This document shows, piece by piece, positions 1 through 7,432 of a stretch of DNA of 59,764 nucleotides. The stretch spans positions 1 through 59,764 of the forward strand of contig CAMVPR010000013.1 of assembly GCA_947169385.1 (NCBI GenBank), read 5' to 3'. The notes beneath the pieces were generated by a model that was not told where the DNA came from, did not search any database, and worked only from the letters and a program-made list of their open reading frames with translations. How positions within the stretch are numbered: position 1 is the stretch's first letter; every line of letters begins with the position of its first letter. Made by a program: the position numbers and the translations under genes. Source of the stretch: an uncultured Lachnospiraceae bacterium. Its GTDB lineage: Bacteria > Bacillota > Clostridia > Lachnospirales > Lachnospiraceae.

Positions 1-281
1 TTTTCCGCCACGAACGCGCCGAGATTGCAGTCGGGAATGAACAAAATATCCTTATACTTTCCTACGGTGCTGTGAGTCGCTATAATCTGGCGGTTTAGGT
101 TGCTTAAGGCAACAGTGTCATTATCGATTATGTCTATAGCGCCGACTCCGCTCCTTACCAAGGCCTCAACCACATATCCGCCGACTCCGCCGACTCCGAA
201 GACTGCGACTCTTGCGTTGTTAAGGCGCTTTATGCCTTCATTTCCATATATCAATTCCGTTCTTATAAATTGTTCTTTCAT
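1..281 (-). CDS. TcdA/ThiF-family protein, N-terminal part, running into NadA-like sequence (partial)
   Basis: Translating leftwards from the ATG at 281 (GAGGT upstream) gives the start of a ThiF/E1-like protein of the TcdA type (tRNA threonylcarbamoyladenosine dehydratase). It has the nucleotide-binding glycine motif FGVGGVGGYV, then DNDTVALSNLNRQI and THSTVGKYK. TcdA proteins would normally continue with a helix beginning VDV. Here, from about position 60 to the window edge, the frame instead reads DILFIPDCNLGAFVAE, which is the signature of quinolinate synthase NadA. The frame stays open across the junction. The N-terminal assignment is firm. The fusion may be an assembly join or a recombination point at the window edge. 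No stop codon is reached. Confidence 0.7.
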   Translation of the reverse strand, partial: MKEQFIRTELIYGNEGIKRLNNARVAVFGVGGVGGYVVEALVRSGVGAIDIIDNDTVALSNLNRQIIATHSTVGKYKDILFIPDCNLGAFVAE

Positions 282-307
282 AGTTAACCTCTATACCTTT
301 AATTTAT

Positions 308-329
308 GGAGCACACTGTGCTCCACTAC
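308..329. repeat. Half copy of the GTAG...CTAC hairpin repeat
   Basis: This is the perfect palindrome GGAGCACACTGTGCTCC followed by ACTAC. It equals the second half of the composite repeat at 422-470 and probably folds as a hairpin between the tcdA-like gene and the next gene. Confidence 0.75.
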
Positions 330-340
330 GATTGTATCTT

Positions 341-402
341 GTCATCCTGAGGAGTTTTGCGACGAAGGATCTTTTAAGATTCTTCGCTTCGCTCAGAATG
401 AC
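341..402. repeat. Dispersed long inverted repeat, family A, full copy
   Basis: The element is 62 bases long. Its ends read GTCATCCTGAG and CTCAGAATGAC, so it folds on itself. Inner arms AAGGATCTT and AAGATTCTTCGC continue the stem. A second full copy is at 15756-15818, and partial copies are at 6437, 21150, 28195 and 36084. Confidence 0.8.
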
Positions 403-421
403 AACGTAGCTTATCGTATCC

Positions 422-470
422 GTAGTGGCGAACATCGTTCGCCATTATGGAGCACACTGTGCTCCACTAC
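422..470. repeat. Composite two-hairpin repeat, copy 1
   Basis: The outer arms GTAGTGG and CCACTAC enclose two perfect palindromes, GGCGAACATCGTTCGCC and GGAGCACACTGTGCTCC. As single-stranded nucleic acid this can fold as a three-way junction. Its right end supplies the TAG stop codon of the gene at 467-1693. Related copies are at 3782, 21210 and 28223. Confidence 0.85.
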
Positions 471-1693
471 GCCTTCCTTATCGCATTAACATCCTCCTTG
501 GTAATCTCATCCTGACTATACCTTGCCTTCTCATAGACGGCCCTTATAGTCTCGTAATCATGCTCTGTCTCATTACTCTCATCCTCAAGCCTCATGGTCT
601 CGACAATAGACTTCGGAGTCGCACTCATAAACAAATGCGAGTAAGTATACTCATGCTCCTTAACAATTCTGATAAACTCCTGTCTGACCCTCATAACATT
701 GGAGCGCTTATTAACCTTTTTAACTTTAGATGTCTGTCTAATATTCTTTTCAACCTTAACAGAAGGTCTGTTATAAGTAATCTCATCATACATCACAGTA
801 TGTCTTCCATTAAGCTTAATAATAATACTATAAATAAACTTGATTATTATTCTGCAAATGAAATAGAACACGATTACCTTAAGTACAAACTCAGGCGCCT
901 TCCATATCGAACTGTCAACTAGCGGCTTGGCGTCCTTAAAATACTCCTCGAAATTAACTTCCATCTCGTGATAATCAATGTCCGGCGAAAGCGCGATAAG
1001 GAAAAGAATCGCCTTAATTGGCTTTCTTATAATCGCAATAAACCCATCCTTAATCCTAACCATAATGTCATCAACCGGCGCAAAGAAGAACAGTAATATT
1101 CCTGCGAAAATTAACGCAATAAAGATTCCAAACACAATCGTGTCAGTCTTCACAAGTGACGACATAGCTACATTTGTAAAATCACGATTCTGATTAAGAT
1201 ACCTGCTCATATTCTTAAGATATATAGAAAGCAAAGTCAGACACAGGTAAACTAAGCAAAACACAATAATCACAGTAGGAATCGGCGCAATGTTATAGTG
1301 CTTTGCAAAAAGATAGAAAAAGAAGAACAGAATAACCGCCTCAGAGCCCGGAGGTTCAACGGCCATATCACTGTCTCTACTGTTACAGTAAAGCGTTCTT
1401 ATCAGAATAATCAGAAGCACAATCAGGTTAAACAGCGTGTGCGACAATCCAACCGAAAACGGTATAATCACAACTCCCGACACAATCAGAAGAATCGTGC
1501 TAAACGACACCCTATCTACATAATCACAGATAATATATGTAATGAAAATGTAATCAGGCACCCAAAGCACCTCAAAATAATGTATATCCGAATTCGTATC
1601 AAACTGCATGAGAGTCAACAGCATTCCGGTCATAAGAATGGTAAGCATAACCACTGCATTTATCTCGCGAAGCGTGTGAATAAATCTACTCAT
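467..1693 (-). CDS. Multi-pass membrane protein of the MoxR-DUF58 operon
   Basis: A 408-residue integral membrane protein with about seven or eight hydrophobic segments in the first 300 residues. It has a charged cytosolic tail rich in Lys and Glu that ends ARYSQDEITKEDV. That tail is reminiscent of DUF4129-type proteins, which often accompany MoxR and DUF58 genes, but I do not recognise the family with certainty. The ATG at 1693 is chosen because it forms an ATGA overlap with the DUF58 stop and has GGAGG 7 bases upstream; an upstream TTG lies inside that ribosome site. The TAG stop is supplied by the terminal GTAG of the repeat at 422-470. Its role is probably in the envelope, acting with the two genes upstream. 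Confidence 0.8.
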   Translation of the reverse strand: MSRFIHTLREINAVVMLTILMTGMLLTLMQFDTNSDIHYFEVLWVPDYIFITYIICDYVDRVSFSTILLIVSGVVIIPFSVGLSHTLFNLIVLLIILIRTLYCNSRDSDMAVEPPGSEAVILFFFFYLFAKHYNIAPIPTVIIVFCLVYLCLTLLSIYLKNMSRYLNQNRDFTNVAMSSLVKTDTIVFGIFIALIFAGILLFFFAPVDDIMVRIKDGFIAIIRKPIKAILFLIALSPDIDYHEMEVNFEEYFKDAKPLVDSSIWKAPEFVLKVIVFYFICRIIIKFIYSIIIKLNGRHTVMYDEITYNRPSVKVEKNIRQTSKVKKVNKRSNVMRVRQEFIRIVKEHEYTYSHLFMSATPKSIVETMRLEDESNETEHDYETIRAVYEKARYSQDEITKEDVNAIRKA

Positions 1694-2802
1694 ACCGGCA
1701 CCTCCCAACTCACCATGTCAGGAACCTTAACCTTCACAGGCACCAAAGCATATTCCGGCATAATAAACATATGACTCTTAAAGGATCCGGAAAGATCCTT
1801 ATATGCGTCAATCACTGCGTTGGTTCTGTCATTTGAAATAAATATAAGGGACTGATTGTTAATCTTTCTGCTGCTTAGTCCCTTCATAATCTTAACTATA
1901 TCCTCTGGTTCTCTCTTTAGGTTAATCGCAGCAAGCCCCATCATAAGCGACTCTTCTCTTGATTTAGAAGCAAGCGAAGGAAAATTCAAGACTCTGCTTT
2001 GGTCAAGCTCGTACGCATTGGTATAGATATGAAGATGCACATTGTTGTCTAGGCAAAGCTTGCCAAGAGTTGCAACTATGCGGATAATGTACTCCAAAAG
2101 CCTTATCTTATCGTTCTCGTAGAACGGATGAAGGTTCACAATCATAGTGACCTCGTGCTCTATTACAGGTGAGAAAATGTTGGTCATTAGGGAACTATCC
2201 TTAGCCGAACGCTTCCAGTTGATATGATTAAGCGGATCTCCCGGAGCATACTCCCTCGTTCCGATGTACGAATACTCATCCACGTTAAGAGACATCAGCG
2301 TGTTAATCTCCCCCTGATTGTTAAGAAGAACGCTGTTAAGTTCACTTCTCTCGATAAGTTTAGGATAGACATAAAGCCTTGCCACGTTGTCATCATGGCT
2401 TGCAAATGTTCGTCTAAAGAAGATATCTCCTGATATCAAGTCAACACTCTTAATCTCGTAAAAACCCCTCTGTTTCGCCTTAAACTTAAGCGTCCTCTTG
2501 GTCGTCTGATATCCGATAAGAGTAAAAATGTCATTTCTATAGTAATTATCTGTCACAACTGAATTGTCACTGCTCTCAAATGCAAAGCTGCTCGCAGTCA
2601 TAAACTTCACATGAAGATGCGGAATTGGAAGCCATTTGGCGTTCTCGATAACCTCGATAAGCTCAAGCTCCTCTCCTTCATTTACCCTTCCTTTAGAAAA
2701 TGACAGAGTCGCACTAAGCCCTTTCTTCCAGTGTTTGCTGTAGTATTTAGTTTGCCAGACATATAAAAGCCCCACAAAGGCTATAATAAGCAGCAAAATC
2801 AT
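1690..2802 (-). CDS. DUF58 domain protein (VWA-like)
   Basis: A 370-residue protein with an N-terminal membrane anchor (MILLLIIAFVGLLYVW) and a C-terminal DUF58 domain. The DUF58 signature reads EYAPGDPLNHINWKRSA near residue 185. DUF58 proteins have a von Willebrand-A-like fold and are nearly always encoded beside a MoxR ATPase, which is thought to remodel or activate them. The ATG at 2802 has GAGG 8 bases upstream and lies 4 bases after the moxR stop. The stop overlaps the start of the next gene (ATGA), so translation of the operon is coupled. The substrate or process served is unknown. Confidence 0.85.
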   Translation of the reverse strand: MILLLIIAFVGLLYVWQTKYYSKHWKKGLSATLSFSKGRVNEGEELELIEVIENAKWLPIPHLHVKFMTASSFAFESSDNSVVTDNYYRNDIFTLIGYQTTKRTLKFKAKQRGFYEIKSVDLISGDIFFRRTFASHDDNVARLYVYPKLIERSELNSVLLNNQGEINTLMSLNVDEYSYIGTREYAPGDPLNHINWKRSAKDSSLMTNIFSPVIEHEVTMIVNLHPFYENDKIRLLEYIIRIVATLGKLCLDNNVHLHIYTNAYELDQSRVLNFPSLASKSREESLMMGLAAINLKREPEDIVKIMKGLSSRKINNQSLIFISNDRTNAVIDAYKDLSGSFKSHMFIMPEYALVPVKVKVPDMVSWEVPV

Positions 2803-2806
2803 ATAA

Positions 2807-3745
2807 TTATCCTCTAAAATTCTCTGTCGGCGTGTGAACAGAATTAACCACATTTCTCAATGTCTCGATCGCCTGTGCTCGGCTCATGTAGCCGCTTGCC
2901 GGAACAAGTCTGTGCGCAAGAACAGGGATAGTAAGTTCCTGAATATCGTCAGGTGTAACGTAATTCCTGCCGTTAATGTAAGCGTAAGCTTTAGCAGAGT
3001 TAAGAAGTGTAAGCGAACCTCTCGGAGAAACACCTGCAACATAAGCTTCAGCATTCCTGCTTGCCGCCGCAATATCTGCAATATACTCAATAAGACATGG
3101 ATGTATGAAAATGTTACCTGCCTCTGCCTTCATTGATCTGATATCATCCACCGTAATAACCGGAGTCAAAGAATCAACAGGATCCTCCGCCAAACGCCCT
3201 GTCATAAGAGCTATCTCGTCTTCCTTGCTCGGATACCCAATCTCCAACTGCATAAAGAAACGGTCTAAGATAGCCTCCGGCAATGTAAATGTACCTGCCG
3301 TCTCGATTGGGTTCTCTGTTGCTATTACAAAGAACTCATCCGACAGCTCATAGGTAACTCCGTCATAAGTAACCTGTCTCTCCTGCATACACTCTATCAA
3401 AGCGGACTGAGTCCTCGGTGTCGCACGGTTAATCTCATCTGCAAGAAGAATATCAGTAAATATAGGTCCTTTCTTGAACTCGAATTCATTTAACTTAGTG
3501 TTAAATATCGTAAGTCCCGTGATATCTGCAGGAAGCATGTCCGGTGTGAACTGAACTCTCTTAAAATCAGCTGAAACAAGCTTAGAAAGTGCTCTTGCAA
3601 GCGTTGTCTTACCGCAGCCCGGAACGTCCTCGATAAGCACGTGTCCACCTGCGATAATTGCTGTAAGCATGTATTTAACAACCTGTTCTTTACCGACGAT
3701 TACTCTGTTAAGGTCATCATAAAGTGGTTTAATCTTCTCATTCAT
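2807..3745 (-). CDS. MoxR-family AAA+ ATPase
   Basis: A 312-residue AAA+ ATPase of the MoxR group. Walker A is VPGCGKTT (residues 41-48), Walker B is ILLADEINRA (99-108), and sensor 1 lies in the ATENPIE segment. It is followed by the typical LPEAILDRFFM arginine-finger region. MoxR ATPases act as chaperone-like activators of VWA/DUF58 partners, and the next gene encodes one. The ATG at 3745 has GGAGG upstream and replaces a longer reading without a ribosome site. It is the first gene of a three-gene operon driven by the promoter at 3859-3887. The leader contains a copy of the composite hairpin repeat. Confidence 0.92.
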   Translation of the reverse strand: MNEKIKPLYDDLNRVIVGKEQVVKYMLTAIIAGGHVLIEDVPGCGKTTLARALSKLVSADFKRVQFTPDMLPADITGLTIFNTKLNEFEFKKGPIFTDILLADEINRATPRTQSALIECMQERQVTYDGVTYELSDEFFVIATENPIETAGTFTLPEAILDRFFMQLEIGYPSKEDEIALMTGRLAEDPVDSLTPVITVDDIRSMKAEAGNIFIHPCLIEYIADIAAASRNAEAYVAGVSPRGSLTLLNSAKAYAYINGRNYVTPDDIQELTIPVLAHRLVPASGYMSRAQAIETLRNVVNSVHTPTENFRG

Positions 3746-3781
3746 TATTATTATCCTCCAAGCAGTATTCACGATATAAAA

Positions 3782-3831
3782 GTAGCGGAGCACATAGTGC
3801 TACAAATATGGCGAACAATGTTCGCCGCTAC
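3782..3831. repeat. Composite two-hairpin repeat, copy 2, in the moxR leader
   Basis: Outer arms GTAGCGG and CCGCTAC enclose an imperfect GAGCACATAGTGCTAC hairpin and the perfect palindrome GGCGAACAATGTTCGCC. The element lies between the predicted moxR start point and its ATG, so it should be transcribed in the 5' leader. Confidence 0.8.
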
Positions 3832-3858
3832 AGATAGTAATCCTATAAATTACTATCA

Positions 3859-3887
3859 ATTATACCAAGATGACGACCTCTTTACAA
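3859..3887 (-). promoter_or_regulatory. Sigma-A type promoter for moxR operon
   Basis: Read on the minus strand, TTGTAA and TATAAT are separated by 17 bases. The promoter points at moxR, with about 110 bases of leader that includes the hairpin repeat. Confidence 0.65.
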
Positions 3888-3898
3888 CTAAAATGATA

Positions 3899-3927
3899 TT
3901 GCCCAAAATTCGTATTTATGATAAAGT
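3899..3927 (+). promoter_or_regulatory. Sigma-A type promoter for the transglutaminase gene
   Basis: TTGCCC and TAAAGT are separated by 17 bases, ending 34 bases before the ATG at 3962. It is divergent from the moxR promoter. Confidence 0.5.
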
Positions 3928-3961
3928 AAATGCTGATTATTGAGTTATTAGGAGAACAAAT

Positions 3962-5059
3962 ATGAAGTTTATCAAAGGATTTTTTAGATTCCTTCTTGTT
4001 ATTGCGGCACTCGCTTTGATCGGTGCCGAACTTTATCTTCACGGTGCATTTGACTTCTACGAGAAGCTTGACACCATTTCATCCAAAGAAGATCTTTACG
4101 ACTATACCATCGGTGCCTTATCTGAAGGCAAGGAAGAGTTCAAGATATACGCCAAGGATATAAATGAATCCGACATTAAGCTTATTAACAAGGAGATTAC
4201 CGGTTTTTACGGAATTGTTGATTCCTACACGATTCTAAATGAGAAATCCGACGGAACCAAGAAGATTAAGATCAACCTAAAAGTCAGCGAGAATCAGAAT
4301 GTATATAAGGCTTTGGTCAAGGGAGACGATAGCATTTCCCTTAGTGAGCGTGAACAAGCAGTGTACGACAAAGCTAAGACCGTGCTTTCCGAAGTAATTA
4401 AAAAGGGTATGTCCGATTACGATAAAGAGGAAGCTATTCACGATTATATCGTCAAGAACTGCATTTACAAAAAGGAAAGTGAAGGCAGCAAGGCGGGTTC
4501 TGATATATATACCCCTTACGGAGTGCTGATTGACGGTGCCGCTGTGTGCAACGGTTATGCCGAGACTATGTATCTCCTTCTTAACGCATGTGGCATTGAG
4601 TGTCAGGTAGTTGTCGGCAAGGCTGAGAATGAGAATCACGCCTGGAACATCGTCAAGATTGACGGCGTCTGGTATCAGATTGACACCACCTGGGATGATC
4701 CGGTTCCCGATCAGGGCGAATATGTTCAATACACTTTCTTTAACTTGACTGACGAGGCAATGGGCGAGACTCATACCTGGGCAAATGACAGATACCCTAA
4801 GTGCACTGATGATAGCAACACTTATTTCAAGAAGCATAAACTTTTATGCAGGGATTATGCTACATTTATCAAGAAGACCAACAAGGCCATAAGCAAGAAG
4901 CAGGAATATATATCACTTATGGTTCCGAAATATAACGAGAAAGAATATAACCTGTCATTTGTCATGGACTCTCATCCCGAGATTGCCAAAGCATCATATT
5001 CTACTGTGGATAGCAGTATGGGAACCGTACTTAATCTTATGATTACTTATAGCGAATAA
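3962..5059 (+). CDS. Membrane-anchored or secreted transglutaminase-like protein
   Basis: A 365-residue protein. It starts with a basic stretch and a hydrophobic segment (residues 8-28), a signal anchor. A linker of about 100 residues follows, then a transglutaminase-like core with the full catalytic triad: Cys196 in GAAVCNGYAE, His226 in ENHAWNI and Asp241 in IDTTWDD. In bacteria this fold usually serves as a cysteine protease or amidase outside the membrane rather than as a cross-linker. MoxR-DUF58 operons often include a transglutaminase gene; here it is divergently transcribed next to one, which suggests a shared envelope task. AGGAG lies 8 bases before the ATG. Confidence 0.85.
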   Translation: MKFIKGFFRFLLVIAALALIGAELYLHGAFDFYEKLDTISSKEDLYDYTIGALSEGKEEFKIYAKDINESDIKLINKEITGFYGIVDSYTILNEKSDGTKKIKINLKVSENQNVYKALVKGDDSISLSEREQAVYDKAKTVLSEVIKKGMSDYDKEEAIHDYIVKNCIYKKESEGSKAGSDIYTPYGVLIDGAAVCNGYAETMYLLLNACGIECQVVVGKAENENHAWNIVKIDGVWYQIDTTWDDPVPDQGEYVQYTFFNLTDEAMGETHTWANDRYPKCTDDSNTYFKKHKLLCRDYATFIKKTNKAISKKQEYISLMVPKYNEKEYNLSFVMDSHPEIAKASYSTVDSSMGTVLNLMITYSE

Positions 5060-5060
5060 A

Positions 5061-5089
5061 TAATCCCGGCGATACTCTCGCCGGGATTA
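5061..5089. terminator. Bidirectional hairpin between convergent genes
   Basis: A perfect 12-base-pair stem (TAATCCCGGCGA with TCGCCGGGATTA) with a 5-base loop sits between the ends of the transglutaminase gene and hsp20. No long T run follows on either side, so it is an imperfect intrinsic terminator. Confidence 0.6.
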
Positions 5090-5123
5090 ACATAAAAGAG
5101 GTACAATTTATCAAACGTATCGA

Positions 5124-5582
5124 CTATGCTACATTGATGGTAATCTTCTCAGGCTCTTTAGGCGCCTTCTTAGGAAGGGTGAGCTCCAAGATACCATTTT
5201 CGAGCTTGGCATCAATATTTTGAACATCAATGCCTTCCACATTAAAGCTTCTCATATAGGACATTGAGCTGCGCTCCCTGCAAATGTAGTTGACAGGTTT
5301 ATCCTCTTCTTTAGCCTCTTGATTCTCTGATTCATCTTTGATATCATTTTCTGAAGAATGAGAAGCGGTAATCGTAAGTACGTCGTTCTTGATGTCGATA
5401 TTAATCTCTTCCTTGGTAAATCCCGGAAGTTCGGCGCTTAACACATACGCTCCGTCTTTCTCGTAAATATCACTTTTTACAGGAGCGAATGCCGGTTTAG
5501 CAGGGGCATCGAAGAAACGATCGAAGCCGTCAAAATAATCAAATAATGATGGTTGTTTAAATAATGGTTGAAGTGCTAACAT
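5124..5582 (-). CDS. Small heat shock protein, Hsp20/alpha-crystallin family
   Basis: A 152-residue ATP-independent holdase chaperone. The N-terminal arm has the FDYFDGFDRFFD pattern. The alpha-crystallin domain runs from about residue 35 to 140, with YVLSAELPGFTKEEINID, an acidic insert near residues 75-95, and the closing LENGILELTLPKK. The length is normal for the family. The ATG at 5582 has AAAGGAGG upstream. Two CIRCE-like inverted repeats lie in the upstream region, which suggests control by the HrcA repressor along with other heat-shock genes. The XRE regulator gene upstream points the same way and could read through. Confidence 0.93.
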   Translation of the reverse strand: MLALQPLFKQPSLFDYFDGFDRFFDAPAKPAFAPVKSDIYEKDGAYVLSAELPGFTKEEINIDIKNDVLTITASHSSENDIKDESENQEAKEEDKPVNYICRERSSMSYMRSFNVEGIDVQNIDAKLENGILELTLPKKAPKEPEKITINVA

Positions 5583-5608
5583 AATAATTCCTCCTTTGTC
5601 ATGTCGTC

Positions 5609-5635
5609 TTAGCAGTCTTGGTATCAGCCTGCTAA
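5609..5635. promoter_or_regulatory. CIRCE-like operator, hsp20-proximal
   Basis: TTAGCAGTC, 9 bases, GCCTGCTAA. The CIRCE consensus recognised by HrcA is TTAGCACTC-N9-GAGTGCTAA. The left half matches 8/9, the right half 7/9, and the spacer length is exact. It sits between the probable promoter and the ribosome site. Confidence 0.6.
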
Positions 5636-5722
5636 GAATTGTTACTTTTGTTTCTTTATGTATTGTATAATAGACTTAGTTTGTGTTTAAACTGTGTCTA
5701 TTCTGTGTTCAAAGTGTGAAAT

Positions 5723-5749
5723 TTAGCACTCTATCCAATCGGCTGCTAA
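5723..5749. promoter_or_regulatory. CIRCE-like operator, distal
   Basis: TTAGCACTC, 9 bases, GGCTGCTAA. The left half is a perfect CIRCE half-site, the right half matches 7/9, and the spacing is exactly 9. It lies just downstream of the XRE gene stop and upstream of the presumed hsp20 promoter (GTTTAA-N17-TATACA on the minus strand, near 5665-5695). Confidence 0.6.
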
Positions 5750-5764
5750 TATTGTCTGACAACT

Positions 5765-6112
5765 TTAATCAAACATCCCATTATATGAGTTATATATGCT
5801 GTCTAACATCTTGTTAAAGGTCTTTCTCTTATTAACAGATAAAGAGCGATACTTGGTTATAAGCAAGTACTCGTCTCTTTCTAAATCTACACTGTATTTA
5901 GCTCTATCTGCAGTTATGCTGCAATTTGGTTTACCCATAACATCATCAACAGGAACCCTAAAGCATTTGCTTAGAGCATGTAACATATCTACACTTGGAT
6001 AACTCAGCTCTTTCTCGTACTTATAGATTGCCTGCTGACTTACATTTAACATGCTTGCCAATTCCCTCTGCGTCAGCCCTTTTGATTCTCTAAATTGCCT
6101 AATGTTGTTCAT
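5765..6112 (-). CDS. XRE-family transcriptional regulator
   Basis: A 115-residue protein. Residues 4-60 form a Cro/CI-type helix-turn-helix, with FRESKGLTQRELASMLNVS and then QQAIYKYEKELSYPS as the recognition region. The remaining 55 residues are helical and charged, without a known effector domain. GGAGGG lies upstream of the ATG at 6112. It is the upstream neighbour of hsp20 on the same strand, separated by 182 bases that hold two CIRCE-like sites. The target is unknown. A stress-related regulator or a simple autoregulator are both possible. Confidence 0.85.
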   Translation of the reverse strand: MNNIRQFRESKGLTQRELASMLNVSQQAIYKYEKELSYPSVDMLHALSKCFRVPVDDVMGKPNCSITADRAKYSVDLERDEYLLITKYRSLSVNKRKTFNKMLDSIYNSYNGMFD

Positions 6113-6245
6113 AGCCTGCCCTCCTATGCTTTATATATTAAAGTATATAACATTTGAAGGAGATTTTATATTATCAAACATTAACGAAGTTTTTTCGGGT
6201 TTTGGTCGAATAAAGTCGAATGAGGTCGAATTTACAGCGTGGTTG

Positions 6246-6389
6246 TAATTAGCATATGTCTGTACGTGGCAGACGCGCTTTCGCTTGGGTAAAAACGTAA
6301 CGGTACTAAATTCGTGCTGCGCGACACTTGCACTCATTAAGTACCGACGTTTTTATACAGTCTGCCACTTAACAGACATACGCTAATTA
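6246..6389. repeat. 144-base imperfect inverted repeat (MITE-like or large hairpin)
   Basis: The left arm begins TAATTAGCATATGTCTGT and the right arm ends with the complement, ACAGACATACGCTAATTA. Inner matching blocks are GTGGCAGAC and TAAAAACGT, then GGTACT before a centre that contains ACTAAATTCG...CTCATTAAGT. The central block resembles the sequence at 58869-58897. No protein-coding potential is convincing. Confidence 0.7.
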
Positions 6390-6400
6390 TTCTCCCTCAG

Positions 6401-6416
6401 GGTGGCTTAAGCCACC
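6401..6416. repeat. Perfect 16-base palindrome
   Basis: GGTGGCTTAAGCCACC lies in the 442-base gap before dapF, between the large inverted repeat and a family A repeat copy. It could be a hairpin or a protein site. No T run follows. Confidence 0.5.
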
Positions 6417-6436
6417 GGGGTTACGCTTATTCTCCT

Positions 6437-6490
6437 GTCATTCTGAGCGAAGCGAAGAATCCTTATCCCGAACGGAGTGAGGGATAATAA
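6437..6490. repeat. Family A repeat, variant copy
   Basis: It starts GTCATTCTGAGCGAAGCG and continues to GAATCCTTATCCC. The second half differs from the other copies: it reads CCCGAACGGAGTGAGGG and forms its own TTATCCC/GGGATAA hairpin. The rest of the 6113-6554 gap holds only the dapF promoter. Confidence 0.65.
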
Positions 6491-6493
6491 TAT

Positions 6494-6522
6494 TTGCACT
6501 TTATACGAATATGGAGTAAACT
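6494..6522 (+). promoter_or_regulatory. Sigma-A type promoter for dapF
   Basis: TTGCAC and TAAACT are separated by 17 bases, ending 32 bases before the dapF ATG. Confidence 0.5.
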
Positions 6523-6554
6523 AACTACAGCAATTATATAAGGAGGTACCCGAC

Positions 6555-7394
6555 ATGAAATTCACTAAAATGCATGGCTGCGGCAACGACTACATCTATG
6601 TAAACGCTTTTAAAGAACATATACAAGATCCTGCTAAGGCAGCGATTGTCCTTAGCGACAGACATAAAGGAATCGGCTCTGACGGCTTGATACTTGTCGC
6701 CCCTTCCGATGTAGCTGATGTCAGAATGATTATGTACAACGCTGACGGTTCAGAAGGTGCAATGTGCGGCAACGGAATACGCTGCGTCGGCAAGTTCTTC
6801 TATGATTACGGTATGACCGATAAGGAAGAGATTACAGTTGAGACTAAATCAGGAATCAAAACACTCACCCTAACCGTAGAGGACGGGAAGGTAACTAAAG
6901 TCAAGGTTGATATGGGCGCGCCTATCTTAAAGGCTAAAGACATACCGGCAACATTTGACAAAGAAGAGATAATCAACGAACCTATAGATATTGAGGGCAC
7001 AACCTACAATATCACGGCAGTATCGATGGGCAATCCACATGCGGTGACATTTGTCAATGATACCGCTTCACTTAAACTCACCGAGATTGGTCCTAAGTTC
7101 GAGAACCATCCGATGTTTCCTGACAGAGTAAACACTGAGTTTGTACAGGTTTTAAGCAGAAATGAAGTCAACATGCGTGTATGGGAGCGCGGTTCAGGCG
7201 AGACACATGCATGCGGTACCGGAACATGTGCTACAGTAGTAGCCTCCGTTCTCAACGGACATACAGATGAGCATGTAACAGTACATCTGTTAGGCGGCGA
7301 CTTAGAGTTGTTCTACGACAGAGCCAATGACACCGTCTGGATGACCGGACCAGCAACAACAGTATTTGAAGGCGAAACTATAGAAGAGTTCTAA
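6555..7394 (+). CDS. dapF: Diaminopimelate epimerase
   Basis: A 279-residue enzyme that converts LL-diaminopimelate to meso-diaminopimelate for lysine and peptidoglycan synthesis in the cytosol. Both catalytic cysteines are present: Cys71 in GAMCGNGIRC and Cys220 in ETHACGTGTCA. The N-terminal MHGCGNDYIYVN motif is also typical, and the length is normal. AAGGAGG lies upstream of the ATG at 6555, with a likely promoter at 6494-6522. It is a single-gene unit ended by the hairpin at 7398-7418. It agrees with the DAP-type murE at 14248. Confidence 0.96.
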   Translation: MKFTKMHGCGNDYIYVNAFKEHIQDPAKAAIVLSDRHKGIGSDGLILVAPSDVADVRMIMYNADGSEGAMCGNGIRCVGKFFYDYGMTDKEEITVETKSGIKTLTLTVEDGKVTKVKVDMGAPILKAKDIPATFDKEEIINEPIDIEGTTYNITAVSMGNPHAVTFVNDTASLKLTEIGPKFENHPMFPDRVNTEFVQVLSRNEVNMRVWERGSGETHACGTGTCATVVASVLNGHTDEHVTVHLLGGDLELFYDRANDTVWMTGPATTVFEGETIEEF

Positions 7395-7397
7395 AAA

Positions 7398-7418
7398 AGG
7401 GAGGCTTCACGCCTCCCT
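7398..7418. terminator. Intrinsic terminator between dapF and chemoreceptor gene
   Basis: AGGGAGGC and GCCTCCCT pair around a 5-base loop. On the minus strand the stem is followed by TTTTTT, so it terminates the chemoreceptor transcript best. On the plus strand only a short TAAATTA follows. Confidence 0.75.
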
Positions 7419-7432
7419 AAATTATGCTTAGA

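Noticed and set aside
1678-1708. Upstream TTG at 1708 as start of the membrane protein
   Set aside because: The TTG overlaps the GGAGG ribosome site that serves the ATG at 1693, which also forms the ATGA overlap with the preceding gene.
6131-6337. 68-codon minus-strand open frame before dapF
   Set aside because: It overlaps the left arm of the 144-base inverted repeat, lacks a ribosome site and has no protein-like pattern.
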